Positions 1-8,152 of a DNA stretch of 64,000 nucleotides are shown here, piece after piece. Below the pieces are notes generated by a model. The model did no database searches, was not told where the DNA came from, and saw nothing but the letters and a program-made list of their open reading frames with translations. Numbering within the stretch: position 1 is the first letter of the stretch; every line of letters starts with the position of its first letter. The DNA is from Bradyrhizobium commune (GTDB lineage: Bacteria; Pseudomonadota; Alphaproteobacteria; Rhizobiales; Xanthobacteraceae), in the NCBI RefSeq assembly GCF_015624505.1, contig NZ_CP061379.1, forward strand, positions 5,766,001-5,830,000, written 5' to 3'. Both the position numbers and the translations under genes were made by a program.

Positions 1-590
1 GCATCGACCATGCTCACGGTCCAGACGCCGTCGGACTGGCGGATCTCGGTGGCGCGCGTGCGGGTGCGGATCTCAGCGCCCTTGTCGGCAGCGTCGCGCG
101 CGTTGAGCACGACGAGACGGGCGTCATCGACGAAGCAGTCGGAATATTCGAACGCGCGGCTGTAGCGATTCGGAATCAGTGGTTTGCCGACCTCGTCGCG
201 CCGGAGATCGACCGAGCGCGTTGCCGGCAACAGATGACGGCCGCCAATATGGTCGTAGAGGAAGAGGCCGAGGCGTAAGAGCCAAGCGGGCCGCAGCCCC
301 GCGTGATGTGGCAAAACGAAGCGTAAAGGGCGGATAATGTGGGGCGCGATGCCCCAGAGAATTTCACGCTCGATCAGCGCCTCGCGGACCAGCCGAAACT
401 CGTAATATTCGAGATAGCGCAGACCGCCATGCACCAGCTTGGTCGACCAGGACGACGTCCCGCTCGCCAGATCGTTCATTTCGCACAGGAAAACCGTGTT
501 GCCGCGGCCCACCGCGTCGCGCGCGATGCCACAGCCGTTAACACCGCCTCCAATGATGGCGAGGTCGAAAATACGCTCCAACAGACGCAT
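1..590 (-). CDS. glpD: Glycerol-3-phosphate dehydrogenase, N-terminal part (cut by window edge)
   Basis: Reading the minus strand from the ATG at 590 gives about 196 residues before the window ends. The start is a Rossmann FAD-binding motif (DLAIIGGGVNGCG, residues 9-21), followed by the GlpD signature LASGTSSWSTKLVHGGLRYL. The family oxidises sn-glycerol-3-phosphate to dihydroxyacetone phosphate and feeds electrons to quinone at the inner membrane. The C-terminal half lies outside the window, so completeness cannot be judged. A perfect inverted repeat of DeoR-operator type lies 36-70 bases upstream, and a DeoR-family regulator is encoded nearby on the same strand, so repression by that protein is likely. 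Confidence 0.95.
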   Translation of the reverse strand, partial: MRLLERIFDLAIIGGGVNGCGIARDAVGRGNTVFLCEMNDLASGTSSWSTKLVHGGLRYLEYYEFRLVREALIEREILWGIAPHIIRPLRFVLPHHAGLRPAWLLRLGLFLYDHIGGRHLLPATRSVDLRRDEVGKPLIPNRYSRAFEYSDCFVDDARLVVLNARDAADKGAEIRTRTRATEIRQSDGVWTVSMVD

Positions 591-625
591 CCCCCGGCGA
601 CCCGCTCGTTCCGTCGAGCGGCTAC

Positions 626-672
626 TTTCGTTTTTGATTAGATCACACCGAAAAACGAAAGCAAGACGAAAG
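626..672 (-). promoter_or_regulatory. Putative GlpR (DeoR-family) operator upstream of glpD
   Basis: TTTCGTTTTT at 626-635 is matched by its exact complement AAAAACGAAA at 651-660 (15-base spacer), and a further GACGAAAG half-site follows at 665-672. TTTCG-type repeats are typical of DeoR-family repressors of glycerol genes. The position directly before glpD fits; binding itself is inferred. Confidence 0.7.
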
Positions 673-788
673 AGAGGGGACAGGAAATGAAAATGGAACT
701 TTTTAATGGGCAATCGGCCGTTCGACTGAGCAGCCTGGGGGCAGCTCGACAGGCAAATCGCTCTTGAAATCGCCACGCCGTAGCTAAT

Positions 789-806
789 ATAGTTATAATA
801 GTCATA
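789..806 (+). promoter_or_regulatory. Probable vapBC promoter -10 with tandem 9-bp repeats
   Basis: ATAGTTATA (789-797) is followed directly by ATAGTCATA (798-806), a tandem 9-mer with one mismatch. It contains a consensus TATAAT at 794-799. This is the only AT-rich patch before the antitoxin ATG at 822. Antitoxins of this class usually repress their own promoter, so the repeat may be the operator. No good -35 is seen at the usual spacing. Confidence 0.45.
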
Positions 807-821
807 TTGGTCCGCATCAGA

Positions 822-1103
822 ATGACAGATCACAGCACCGCGCCCGATTCACCCGCGACGGATACGTGGACGCTTGCCAATGCCAAGGCACGACTGTCCG
901 AAGTGATCGACCGTGCCCAAACCGGCCCCCAGATCATCACCCGCCATGGCAAGCCGAATGCCGTGGTCGTTTCCGCGGAGGAATGGTCGCGCAAGACCGC
1001 GCGCAAAGGCACGCTGGCCGAATTCCTGCTGGCCTCTCCGCTGCACGGGGCCGACCTCAAGCTTGAACGCATGCACGACGTCCCCCGCGACGAGATGCCG
1101 TGA
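822..1103 (+). CDS. Antitoxin, Phd/YefM type (VapB-like partner)
   Basis: About 93 residues. The core WTLANAKARLSEVIDRA followed by PQIITRHGKPNAVVVS matches the Phd/YefM antitoxin fold that binds DNA by its N-terminus and wraps the toxin with its C-terminus. I prefer the ATG at 822 over an in-frame TTG at 807, because the TTG abuts the promoter-like repeat. The stop overlaps the GTG start of the downstream PIN toxin by four bases, the standard coupling in toxin-antitoxin pairs. The pair is on the opposite strand to the flanking glp genes and sits between regulator and glpD, which suggests acquisition. Confidence 0.85.
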   Translation: MTDHSTAPDSPATDTWTLANAKARLSEVIDRAQTGPQIITRHGKPNAVVVSAEEWSRKTARKGTLAEFLLASPLHGADLKLERMHDVPRDEMP

Positions 1104-1525
1104 ACCTGCTGCTTGATACCAACGTGCTGTCCGAGGTTCAGCGACCGATGCCCTCTCCCAAGGTCTTGGCATGGCTTGATACGATCGACGAGGATCGCGC
1201 GTTCATTAGTGTAGCCTCGATTGCCGAACTTCGCCGTGGCATCGCATTACTGGAGGATGGCCGCCGGCGCACGGCGCTGGCCACCTGGTTGGCTCACGAT
1301 CTACCAGAGCGTTTTGCCGGGCGCATGCTGCCGATCGACCACGCTGTGGCTGAGCGCTGGGGTGACCTGATGGCGGAGAGCCGCAGAAGCGGCGTCGCGC
1401 TATCGGTCATCGACGGCTTCTTTGCCGCCACCGCACTTGCAAATGGCCTCACGCTCGTCACGCGTAATGTAAAGGATTTTGCAGCATTCGGCGTGCAGCT
1501 ATTCAATCCCTGGGACGACGTATAG
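1100..1525 (+). CDS. PIN-domain toxin, VapC family
   Basis: 141 residues from a GTG start that overlaps the antitoxin stop (GTGA). The N-terminus NLLLDTNVLSE carries the first PIN acidic residue. SIAELRRGI, the D of SVIDGFFAATALANGLTLVTRN and the later ND/KDF acidic region complete the PIN nuclease site. VapC toxins are Mg-dependent ribonucleases cutting tRNA or rRNA, held inactive by the antitoxin. The length is typical and all expected acidic residues appear present, so the toxin looks intact. The target cannot be read from sequence. Confidence 0.88.
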   Translation: MNLLLDTNVLSEVQRPMPSPKVLAWLDTIDEDRAFISVASIAELRRGIALLEDGRRRTALATWLAHDLPERFAGRMLPIDHAVAERWGDLMAESRRSGVALSVIDGFFAATALANGLTLVTRNVKDFAAFGVQLFNPWDDV

Positions 1526-1529
1526 GAAT

Positions 1530-2405
1530 CTATCTTAACCGCACCACAGGCGCGGCTTCAGGCGCCGCATCCTGCGCATCGGCCTGGCCATCGTCGATAT
1601 CCGCCCCCTTCGGCATCGCCTCGACCACTTCGATGCCCTTGCTGTGGCAGATGGTGGCGAGGCGCTCGGGCAGCTCCTGGTCGGTGACGAAGGTCTGGAT
1701 CTGGGTCATGTGGGCGATGCGGACCGGCGCGCTGCGCCGCAGCTTGGTCGAATCAGCGACCAGCATGACGCTGCGGGCATTGGCGATGATGGCCTGCGCC
1801 ACCTGCACCTCGCGGTAGTCGAAGTCGAGCAGCGCGCCCTCCTCGTCGATCGCGGACGCGCCGATGATGGCGTAGTCAACCTTGAACTGGCCGATCAGCT
1901 GTGTCGCGGTCGAGCCGACCACGGCGCCATCGGCGCGCCGCACCGTGCCGCCGGCGACCACCACCTCGATGCGCGGATGGCGATAGAGCAGCATCGCGAC
2001 GTTGAGATTGTTGGTGATGACGAGCAGATCCTCATGCGAGGTCAGCGCGCTCGCGACCTCCTCGGTCGTGGTGCCGATGTTGATGAAGAGCGAGCAGCCA
2101 TTCGGGATCAGGGATGCGGCCGCCGCCCCAATCGCCTTCTTCTCGTCGGCCGCGACGAAACGGCGCGCCTCATAGGCGAGGTTTTCGACGCCGGAGGCGA
2201 TGATCGCGCCGCCATGAATGCGGGTCAGCGAGCGCCGTTCGCAGAGATCATTGAGATCCTTACGAATGGTCTGCGCCGACACTTCGAACCGGCGCGCGAG
2301 CTCTTCGACCATGACGCGGCCCGAGGCGCGCGCGATGTTGAGGATTTCGGCTTGGCGATGGGTCAATCCGGTCACGGCAAATGGCCTCAAATCAGAATGA
2401 TGCAT
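1530..2405 (-). CDS. glpR: DeoR-family transcriptional regulator (GlpR-like)
   Basis: 291 residues from ATG 2405 (an upstream in-frame start at 2432 adds only a basic stretch). The N-terminal HTH reads RQAEILNIARASGRVMVEELARRFEVSAQTIRKDLNDL, the DeoR pattern. Then comes TRIHGGAI and a sugar-phosphate-sensing domain with NIGTTTEEVA and VVGSTATQLIGQF. The family represses sugar or glycerol-3-phosphate genes and is released by a phosphorylated ligand. Position near glpD and the TTTCG inverted repeat before glpD support the GlpR assignment. The C-terminal ~25 residues are acidic/Ala-rich and probably disordered. Confidence 0.85.
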   Translation of the reverse strand: MHHSDLRPFAVTGLTHRQAEILNIARASGRVMVEELARRFEVSAQTIRKDLNDLCERRSLTRIHGGAIIASGVENLAYEARRFVAADEKKAIGAAAASLIPNGCSLFINIGTTTEEVASALTSHEDLLVITNNLNVAMLLYRHPRIEVVVAGGTVRRADGAVVGSTATQLIGQFKVDYAIIGASAIDEEGALLDFDYREVQVAQAIIANARSVMLVADSTKLRRSAPVRIAHMTQIQTFVTDQELPERLATICHSKGIEVVEAMPKGADIDDGQADAQDAAPEAAPVVRLR

Positions 2406-2467
2406 GGTGCGGCGGTTCGCGCGCGCGGTCAATGCGCGCGCCGATCACGGTTAATGGATGACGCCCC

Positions 2468-3154
2468 TCACCACGCCATGACACGCGCCAGGCGTGCGAG
2501 CAGTTCGGGATCGTCGAAGGCACTCGCGGAGGCGACCGCGCCGGCGGCAACAAGGTCAGCATCGCTGAGGCTGGTCCGGATGCCGATGGTCGGAATGCCG
2601 GCGGCGGTTGCCGATTGCACGCCGGAGCGGGAATCCTCGAACGCGATCGAGGCAGCCGCACTGGCGCCGACAAAACGCAGGCCCTCCTGATAGGGCAGCG
2701 GATGCGGCTTGCCGTGCGGCAGCTCGTCGCCGATCACGAGCGCCTTGAAGCGGTGCATGATGCCGAGGCCAGACAGCAGCAGCTCGGCGTTCAGCCGCGG
2801 CGCGTTGGTGACAGCGACCATGGGAATGCCGGCGGCATCCGCGCGGTCGAGCAACGGCATCAGCCCGGGCAGCGGCTCGATCTGCCCCGCGACGAGGGTA
2901 CGGAACACTTCCTCCTTCTCGCCGAGGATCGCGGCGCGCCTGTCCACAGTTTCGTCGGGCAGAAAGCGCTCGCCAATCGACGCATTGGCAAAGCCTTGTA
3001 GTTCCCTCGAGAAGCGCGCGTGATCGAAGACATGGCCGCGAGGACCGAGCACGTGGTTGAACGCCTTCAAATGTAGCGGGTCGGTGTTGGCGAGCGTGCC
3101 GTCGATGTCGAACAGCAACGCCTTTCTCATCTCCCTGCCGAGAGTCTCGATCAT
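2468..3154 (-). CDS. HAD-superfamily phosphatase (phosphoglycolate phosphatase-like)
   Basis: 228 residues. Motif I is LLFDIDGTLANTDPLH, a cap domain of the Gph/beta-phosphoglucomutase type follows, motif II is VAVTNAPR, the lysine is in HGKPHPLPY and motif IV is AFEDSRSGVQSA. This is the DxDGT phosphohydrolase set. Substrate is unknown. Because it lies 62 bases upstream of glpR on the same strand, a small phospho-sugar or glycerol phosphate is plausible. The start may be ATG 3154 or the internal ATG at 3130 (MRKALLF), which puts motif I nearer the N-terminus as is usual. Confidence 0.82.
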   Translation of the reverse strand: MIETLGREMRKALLFDIDGTLANTDPLHLKAFNHVLGPRGHVFDHARFSRELQGFANASIGERFLPDETVDRRAAILGEKEEVFRTLVAGQIEPLPGLMPLLDRADAAGIPMVAVTNAPRLNAELLLSGLGIMHRFKALVIGDELPHGKPHPLPYQEGLRFVGASAAASIAFEDSRSGVQSATAAGIPTIGIRTSLSDADLVAAGAVASASAFDDPELLARLARVMAW

Positions 3155-3296
3155 GTCCGTACTTTCCAGAATGCGCGGCGCATCAATGCAGAAGGCGTAT
3201 CAATAGAGCTTCGCGCGTGCAATGGCGCATCCACATGACCATGCGGTGACACTCGACAAAGCCGCGTGCGGCTGCAACACTCACGGCAAGATCAAA

Positions 3297-3302
3297 AAGG
3301 AG
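3297..3302 (+). promoter_or_regulatory. Strong Shine-Dalgarno deciding the start at 3309
   Basis: A perfect AGGAGG core (AAAAAGGAGGAAACG then ATG) precedes 3309. It rules against the longer in-frame start at 3222. Confidence 0.7.
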
Positions 3303-3308
3303 GAAACG

Positions 3309-3761
3309 ATGACGATCAACCGGCGCGACCTGGCGCTCTCGACTCTTGCTGTCTCGGCCCTTGCACTCGCAACACCGGCGCTAGCGGCCTCTGCCGACGA
3401 AGACGCCGTGGCGAAGAAGGTCGAGGCCTTCCGCCTCGCCCAGATCGCGGCCGACCCGAAGGCGCTCGGTGCGCTGTGCTGGGACGATCTCAGCTACAGC
3501 CACTCCAGCGGCAAGGTCGAGGACAAGGCGACCTTCATCGCGAATGCCACCGACGGAAAATCGAAGTTCCTGTCGATCGACTACAAGGACCCGACCATCA
3601 AGGTCATCGGTCCCGCCGCGATCGTGCGCTTCCATTGGATCGCGGAACAGGAGATGGCGGCCGATGGGAAAAAAGTGCCGACCAATCTTCACATCCTGAT
3701 GAACTGGCAGAAGCAGGGCGACGAGTGGAAGCTGTTGTCGCGGGCGGCAACGAAGTTGTGA
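3309..3761 (+). CDS. Secreted nuclear transport factor 2-like (DUF4440-type) protein
   Basis: 150 residues. The N-terminus MTINRRDLALSTLAVSALAL ends in ATPALAASA, a cleavable signal peptide with a twin arginine, so Tat export is possible. The mature part (AEEDAVAKKVEAFRLAQ region, LCWDDLSYSHSSG, then IVRFHW and the LLSRAATKL end) fits the SnoaL/NTF2 cone fold of DUF4440. These folds bind small ligands or act as orphan enzymes, and no catalytic assignment can be made. It appears monocistronic, with repeats downstream. Confidence 0.8.
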   Translation: MTINRRDLALSTLAVSALALATPALAASADEDAVAKKVEAFRLAQIAADPKALGALCWDDLSYSHSSGKVEDKATFIANATDGKSKFLSIDYKDPTIKVIGPAAIVRFHWIAEQEMAADGKKVPTNLHILMNWQKQGDEWKLLSRAATKL

Positions 3762-3772
3762 TCGTTTGCTTT

Positions 3773-3922
3773 CCCTCTCCCCTTGTGGGAGAGGGTGGCT
3801 CGCCGCGATAGCGGCGAGACGGGTGAGGGGTTGCCGCAACGAGCACCCCTCTGACTTTTGAATTTGTGGAGATACCCCTCATCCGGCGCTTCGCGCCACC
3901 TTCTCCCACAAGGGGAGAAGGG
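3773..3922. repeat. Inverted pair of intergenic palindromic repeats (CTTGTGGGAGAAGG type)
   Basis: The left arm (3773-3799) contains CCCCTTGTGGGAGAGGGTGG and the right arm (3895-3922) contains its near-complement with CCCACAAGGGGAGAAGG. An inner GCCGCGATAGCGGCGAG hairpin lies between. It fills the space between two genes and carries no ORF of its own. A related element occurs at about 47274-47422. Confidence 0.8.
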
Positions 3923-3941
3923 ATGACGGAGTTCGCGGCGC

Positions 3942-4133
3942 CTACGCCGCCTCCTTCACATCACCGTTAACCAGCTTGCGCGCGGCGCGCTCGGCTTCGC
4001 GGGCGTTGCGGAAGAGCTGGCCTTCGAGGCGATTGAATTGATGAGACGAGGCGAAGAAGCAGTAGCCGCCTTGGCCGCGAACGACGATACCCGCGGTCTG
4101 CGAATTGACTTCAATGATGTAGCTGTCCGGCAT
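3942..4133 (-). CDS. Small hypothetical protein
   Basis: 63 residues from ATG 4133: MPDSYIIEVNSQTAGIVVR, then GGYCFFASSHQFNRLEGQ, ending in a helical KRE-type segment AREAERAARKLVNG. The compact beta-beta-alpha look and sensible composition suggest a real gene, whereas the reading frame upstream of this ATG looks random. No signal peptide or membrane segment. I do not recognise a family and assign no function. Confidence 0.6.
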   Translation of the reverse strand: MPDSYIIEVNSQTAGIVVRGQGGYCFFASSHQFNRLEGQLFRNAREAERAARKLVNGDVKEAA

Positions 4134-4351
4134 GCCCGTAGATTCCTCAGTGCGGGCAAATAACGGTACATCTGCCCAAAGGTTCCTGAGGGCAAATGAA
4201 CCGGTTTCCACCCCGAATCGACACGCGATTGAGTACGCCGGGACCTCATCCCTTTTATGACCCGTTCTTGGCAAAGAAGCGACGCGATGACTTAGTGATG
4301 CCGTGATCGCTAACAGCAATGACATCGAGGATGAGGGACCGCGCCGCGCGC

Positions 4352-4762
4352 TTACTTCGCGATCGGTGTGTCGATCGAGCGAACGGGCTGCGGGCGGCCA
4401 TGTTCGTCGATCGAGACGTAGGTGAAATTGCCGTCGGTCACGAGGAACGGATGCTCCTCGCCGCGGCGAAGCGCCCAGGCTTCGAGATGCACCGTAAGCG
4501 AGGTGCGGCCCACGCGCACGAGATTGGCGTGGACCGAAACGAGATCGCCGACATAGACGGCTTTACGAAAATTCATCGCCTCGATCGCCACCGTCACGGT
4601 GCGCGACTTCGCGACCTTCGAGGCGAACACGCCGCCACCGACGTCCATCTGGCTTAGCAGCCAGCCGCCGAAGATATCGCCATTGGCATTGGTGTCGGCG
4701 GGCATCGCCAGCGTGCGGATGCAGAGATCGCCGCTTGGCTCGGTGTCGGCCTGTTCGCTCAT
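4352..4762 (-). CDS. Acyl-CoA thioesterase (hotdog fold, YciA-like)
   Basis: 136 residues from ATG 4762. The motif PADTNANGDIFGGWLLSQMD is the hotdog signature of the YciA/acyl-CoA hydrolase group, including the catalytic-site aspartate. VAIEAMNFRKAVYVGDLVSV and the C-terminal FTYVSIDEHGRP also match. It hydrolyses acyl-CoA to free acid and CoA. The start lies 7 bases after the stop of the FadB-like gene on the same strand, so it is the last gene of the beta-oxidation operon and probably releases CoA when intermediates pile up. Confidence 0.9.
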   Translation of the reverse strand: MSEQADTEPSGDLCIRTLAMPADTNANGDIFGGWLLSQMDVGGGVFASKVAKSRTVTVAIEAMNFRKAVYVGDLVSVHANLVRVGRTSLTVHLEAWALRRGEEHPFLVTDGNFTYVSIDEHGRPQPVRSIDTPIAK

Positions 4763-4769
4763 GTGCCTC

Positions 4770-6866
4770 TCACTTGAAGTGGTCCCAGCCCGCATCGGGC
4801 GCGAAGCGTCCGCCGAATCGCTCAGTGAGCGCCTGCAAGGTGGATACGACATTCTCCACGCCGCGTGTGCGCGCATAGTTCACCGGACCGCCTCGGAACG
4901 GTGCATAGCCCGTACCGACGATCATGGCGCCGTCGACTGCATCCGGATCGTCGACGATGCCCTCACGCAATGCCGCAACGCAGACATTGGACATCGGCAG
5001 CACCAGACGGTCGATCATCAGGTCGGTGACGCGCGGGCCGGTCTCCGGCAGCGGTGATTTCTCCGCCTTGCCATCCTTCCAGGTGTAGAAGCCCTTGCCG
5101 GTCTTGCGGCCAAGCTCGCCCTTGGCGACCTTCTCGCGCAGCCAGGCCGGTGTCGGCGGCAGCAGGTCCCCGAACTTGGTGCGCAGCATGTCGCCGACGT
5201 CGAGACAGATATCGAGCCCGACCTGGTCGGCCAGCTCGATCGGGCCCATTGGCATGCCGAACTGCTCGGCGGCGGCATCGATCAGGCGCTGGTCGGTCTT
5301 CTCGTCCAGCATCACCATCGCTTCCAGCATGTAGGGCGTCAGCGCGCGGTTGACGAGGAAGCCGGGCGAGCTCTTCACCGCGAGCGGCAGTCGATCGATC
5401 GCGCCGACAAAGGCGAGCGCCTCCGTCAGCACCTGCGCGTCATTGCCGTCGTGGCTGACGACCTCGACCAGTTGCAGCCGCGACACAGGATTGAAGAAGT
5501 GCAGGCCGACCAGCCGCTCCGGCCGCGCCAGCGTGGTGCGCAAATCCTGGAGTGGAATGCTGGACGTGTTGGTCGCAAGGATCGCGCCCGGCTTCATCCG
5601 CGGCTCGAGCCCGGCATAGACCTTCTGCTTGAGCTCGAGCTTTTCCGGGACAGCCTCAATGATGAGATCGGCGTTGCGCACGCCCTCACCGTCCATGTCG
5701 GGGATCAGGCGATCGAGCGCGTCGCGTACCTCGGTCGGCTTGCGGATGATCTTGCCGTAAAGCTCGGCGGCGCGCTTGACCGCGCCCGCTATCGGCTCCG
5801 CCTTCATGTCGGCGAGCGAGACGCGCAGCCCCTGCCCCGCGCACCAGGCGGCGATGTCACCACCCATGGCACCGGCGCCGATGACGTGGACGTGCTTGAC
5901 CGTGTTGCCGCTACCGGCCGCCTTCCTCATCTGCTCGCGCAGGAAGAACACGCGGATCAGATTCTGCGCCGTCGGCGTCACCATCAGCTTGGCAAAGGAG
6001 GCCTGCTCCGCCTTCAGCATCGCGGCCTTGCTGCCGCCATGCGTCTCCCAGAGATCGATCAGCGCGTAAGGCGCGGGATAGTGCTCGCGGGGTGCGGCCT
6101 TCGCCGCCTCCGAGCGCATGCGCTTAGCCAGCAGCCCACGCACGGGACCGAGATTGGCCGCGCGCGTCAGCAGCCCGGGCTCGGCTCGCTTCAAGCGGCC
6201 GAACAGCACATCCTTCACGGCGCCACGGACATGGCGCTCCTGCGTCACGGTGTCGACGAGGCCGAGCGACTTAGCGCGCCGCGCATCGATGGTCCGTCCG
6301 GTCAGCATCAGCGCCATCGACTGGGTGGGGTTGACCAGCGCGGTGAAGCGCGCGGTACCGCCGAGACCGGGATGCAGGCCGAGCATCACCTCGGGAAAGC
6401 CGAACCGGGCGCCGTCGATGGCGATGCGCGACTGACAGGCGAGCGCAACCTCGAGCCCGCCGCCGAGGCAGAAGCCATGGATCACCGCGACTGTCGGCAG
6501 CCTCAAGGCCTCGAGATGATCGACCACCGCATGCGCGGCGCGGATACGCGTCTCCACCATCTCGGGATCTGACGCGCCCCGGAATTCGTTGACGTCGGCC
6601 CCGGCAATGAAGCCAGACGGTTTGGCCGAGCGGATCACGAGACCGGCGGGACGCTCGGTCTCGATTGCCGCAAGAACGGTGTCGAACTCCTCCATCAATT
6701 CGGCGGACAGCGTGTTGGCGCTGGCGCCGGCGCGGTCGAACAGGAGCCAGGCAACGCCATCGGCATCGCGCGTCAGCTTGAAGTTCTTGTACGGACCGTC
6801 GGCTGCGGGCTCAGGCCCGAGCGTCAGCACGCGGTCGCCGAGCGCGGTCATGATCTTCGAATCCAT
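4770..6866 (-). CDS. fadJ: Bifunctional enoyl-CoA hydratase / 3-hydroxyacyl-CoA dehydrogenase (FadB/FadJ type)
   Basis: 698 residues from ATG 6866. An N-terminal crotonase domain (roughly 25-200) shows FIAGADVNEF and HGFCLGGGLEVALACQSRIA, the oxyanion-hole and active-site segments. A Rossmann dehydrogenase domain follows at about 325 (HVIGAGAMGGDIAAWCA). The catalytic-His segment is GLHFFNPVSRLQLVEVV, and two C-terminal 3HCDH domains close the protein. The two parts catalyse consecutive steps of fatty-acid beta-oxidation. Gene order with thiolase two bases upstream supports the role. fadB and fadJ cannot be separated from sequence alone. Confidence 0.93.
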   Translation of the reverse strand: MDSKIMTALGDRVLTLGPEPAADGPYKNFKLTRDADGVAWLLFDRAGASANTLSAELMEEFDTVLAAIETERPAGLVIRSAKPSGFIAGADVNEFRGASDPEMVETRIRAAHAVVDHLEALRLPTVAVIHGFCLGGGLEVALACQSRIAIDGARFGFPEVMLGLHPGLGGTARFTALVNPTQSMALMLTGRTIDARRAKSLGLVDTVTQERHVRGAVKDVLFGRLKRAEPGLLTRAANLGPVRGLLAKRMRSEAAKAAPREHYPAPYALIDLWETHGGSKAAMLKAEQASFAKLMVTPTAQNLIRVFFLREQMRKAAGSGNTVKHVHVIGAGAMGGDIAAWCAGQGLRVSLADMKAEPIAGAVKRAAELYGKIIRKPTEVRDALDRLIPDMDGEGVRNADLIIEAVPEKLELKQKVYAGLEPRMKPGAILATNTSSIPLQDLRTTLARPERLVGLHFFNPVSRLQLVEVVSHDGNDAQVLTEALAFVGAIDRLPLAVKSSPGFLVNRALTPYMLEAMVMLDEKTDQRLIDAAAEQFGMPMGPIELADQVGLDICLDVGDMLRTKFGDLLPPTPAWLREKVAKGELGRKTGKGFYTWKDGKAEKSPLPETGPRVTDLMIDRLVLPMSNVCVAALREGIVDDPDAVDGAMIVGTGYAPFRGGPVNYARTRGVENVVSTLQALTERFGGRFAPDAGWDHFK

Positions 6867-6868
6867 GG

Positions 6869-8152
6869 TCACACCGCCTCGATCAGCATGGCGCCGCCGA
6901 GCCCGCCGCCGATGCATTCGGTGGCAACGCCCCGCCGCGTGCCGAGCCGCTTCATCGCGTTGACGAGATGCAGCACGATGCGGTTGCCGGAGGTGCCGAC
7001 GGGATGGCCGAGCGAGATCGCGCCGCCATCGACATTGAGTTTTTCGCGGTCGATCTCGCCGGCGGCGCCGTCGAGGCCGAGAATCTCGCGGCAGAATTTG
7101 TCGTCGTTCCAGGCGGCGAGACAGCCGAGCACCTGGGTGGCGAAGGCTTCGTTCAGCTCCCAGGTTTCGACGTCCTTGATGGTGAGGTTGTTGCGTGCGA
7201 GCAGCGGCGTTGCCGACATCACGGGACCGAGCCCCATGATGCTCGGATCGAGCGCGGCCCAGTTGCTGTCGACGATCACGGCCTTTGGCGTCAGCCTATG
7301 CTTTGCCACCGCCTCGTCGGAGGCGAGGATCACCCAGGAGGCACCGTCGGTGATCTGCGAGGAATTGCCGGCGGTGACCTGGCCCCAGGGACGCTCGAAC
7401 ACTGGCCGGAGTTTTGCGAGCGTCTCGGTCGTGGAGTCCGGCCGCACGCCATCATCATGATCAAAGAACTTTCCGTCGCGGGAGAATGCTGTCTCGACCT
7501 CGCCCTTCAGAAAGCCCGCGCCTTGCGCATGCGCAAGCCGGCGATGGCTTTCGGCGGCGTAGGCATCGGACTGTGCGCGCGTGATGCCGAAAAGATGGCC
7601 GACGACCTCGGCGGTCTGGCCCATGTTCAATTCGGTGATGGGATCGGTCAGTCCGCGCTCGAGGCCGATGATCGGCTTGAGATAGCGAGGTCGCAGCCTG
7701 AAGGCAGCCGCAAGCTTCGCGGCCACGCCCTTGGCGGTGGCAAGGCCGGCGAACCAGCGCACGCCGGAATTGGGCCAAACCAGCGGCGCGTGGCTGAGCG
7801 CCTCGGTACCGCCGGCCAAAATCATGTCGGCATGGCCCTCGCGGATATAGCGGTAAGCCGTGTCGATCGATTGCATGCCGGAGCCGCAATTGATCTGCAC
7901 GGTGAAGGCGACCATGTCCTCGCCCATGCCGAGCCGGAGCGCCGCGACGCGCGCCGGATTCATCTCGTCGGCGATCACGTTAACGCAGCCGAGGATGACC
8001 TGGTCGAAGGTGTCGGGCGAAAACGGCTGGCGCGCCAAGAGCGGCCGGCCGCATTGCACGGCAAGATCGACCGGCGTGAAGGGGCCCGGCCCCGAACGCG
8101 CCTTCAGAAACGGCGTCCGGCTGCCGTCGACGATGAAAACCGGTCGTGCCAT
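6869..8152 (-). CDS. fadA: Acetyl-CoA C-acyltransferase (3-ketoacyl-CoA thiolase)
   Basis: 427 residues. INCGSGMQSIDTAYR carries the nucleophilic cysteine. Near the C-terminus GHPVGTSGNRI supplies the active-site histidine and ECIGGGLGGAMLIEA the second cysteine region. It cleaves 3-ketoacyl-CoA to acetyl-CoA and a shortened acyl-CoA. The start codon overlaps the stop of the acyl-CoA dehydrogenase by one base (TAATG), and the stop lies two bases before fadJ. The length (a little over the usual ~390) resembles the FadI subgroup. Confidence 0.93.
   Translation of the reverse strand: MARPVFIVDGSRTPFLKARSGPGPFTPVDLAVQCGRPLLARQPFSPDTFDQVILGCVNVIADEMNPARVAALRLGMGEDMVAFTVQINCGSGMQSIDTAYRYIREGHADMILAGGTEALSHAPLVWPNSGVRWFAGLATAKGVAAKLAAAFRLRPRYLKPIIGLERGLTDPITELNMGQTAEVVGHLFGITRAQSDAYAAESHRRLAHAQGAGFLKGEVETAFSRDGKFFDHDDGVRPDSTTETLAKLRPVFERPWGQVTAGNSSQITDGASWVILASDEAVAKHRLTPKAVIVDSNWAALDPSIMGLGPVMSATPLLARNNLTIKDVETWELNEAFATQVLGCLAAWNDDKFCREILGLDGAAGEIDREKLNVDGGAISLGHPVGTSGNRIVLHLVNAMKRLGTRRGVATECIGGGLGGAMLIEAV

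Noticed and set aside
3773..3922. Repeat pair as a CRISPR-like array
   Set aside because: Only two copies, in inverted orientation and without regular spacers.
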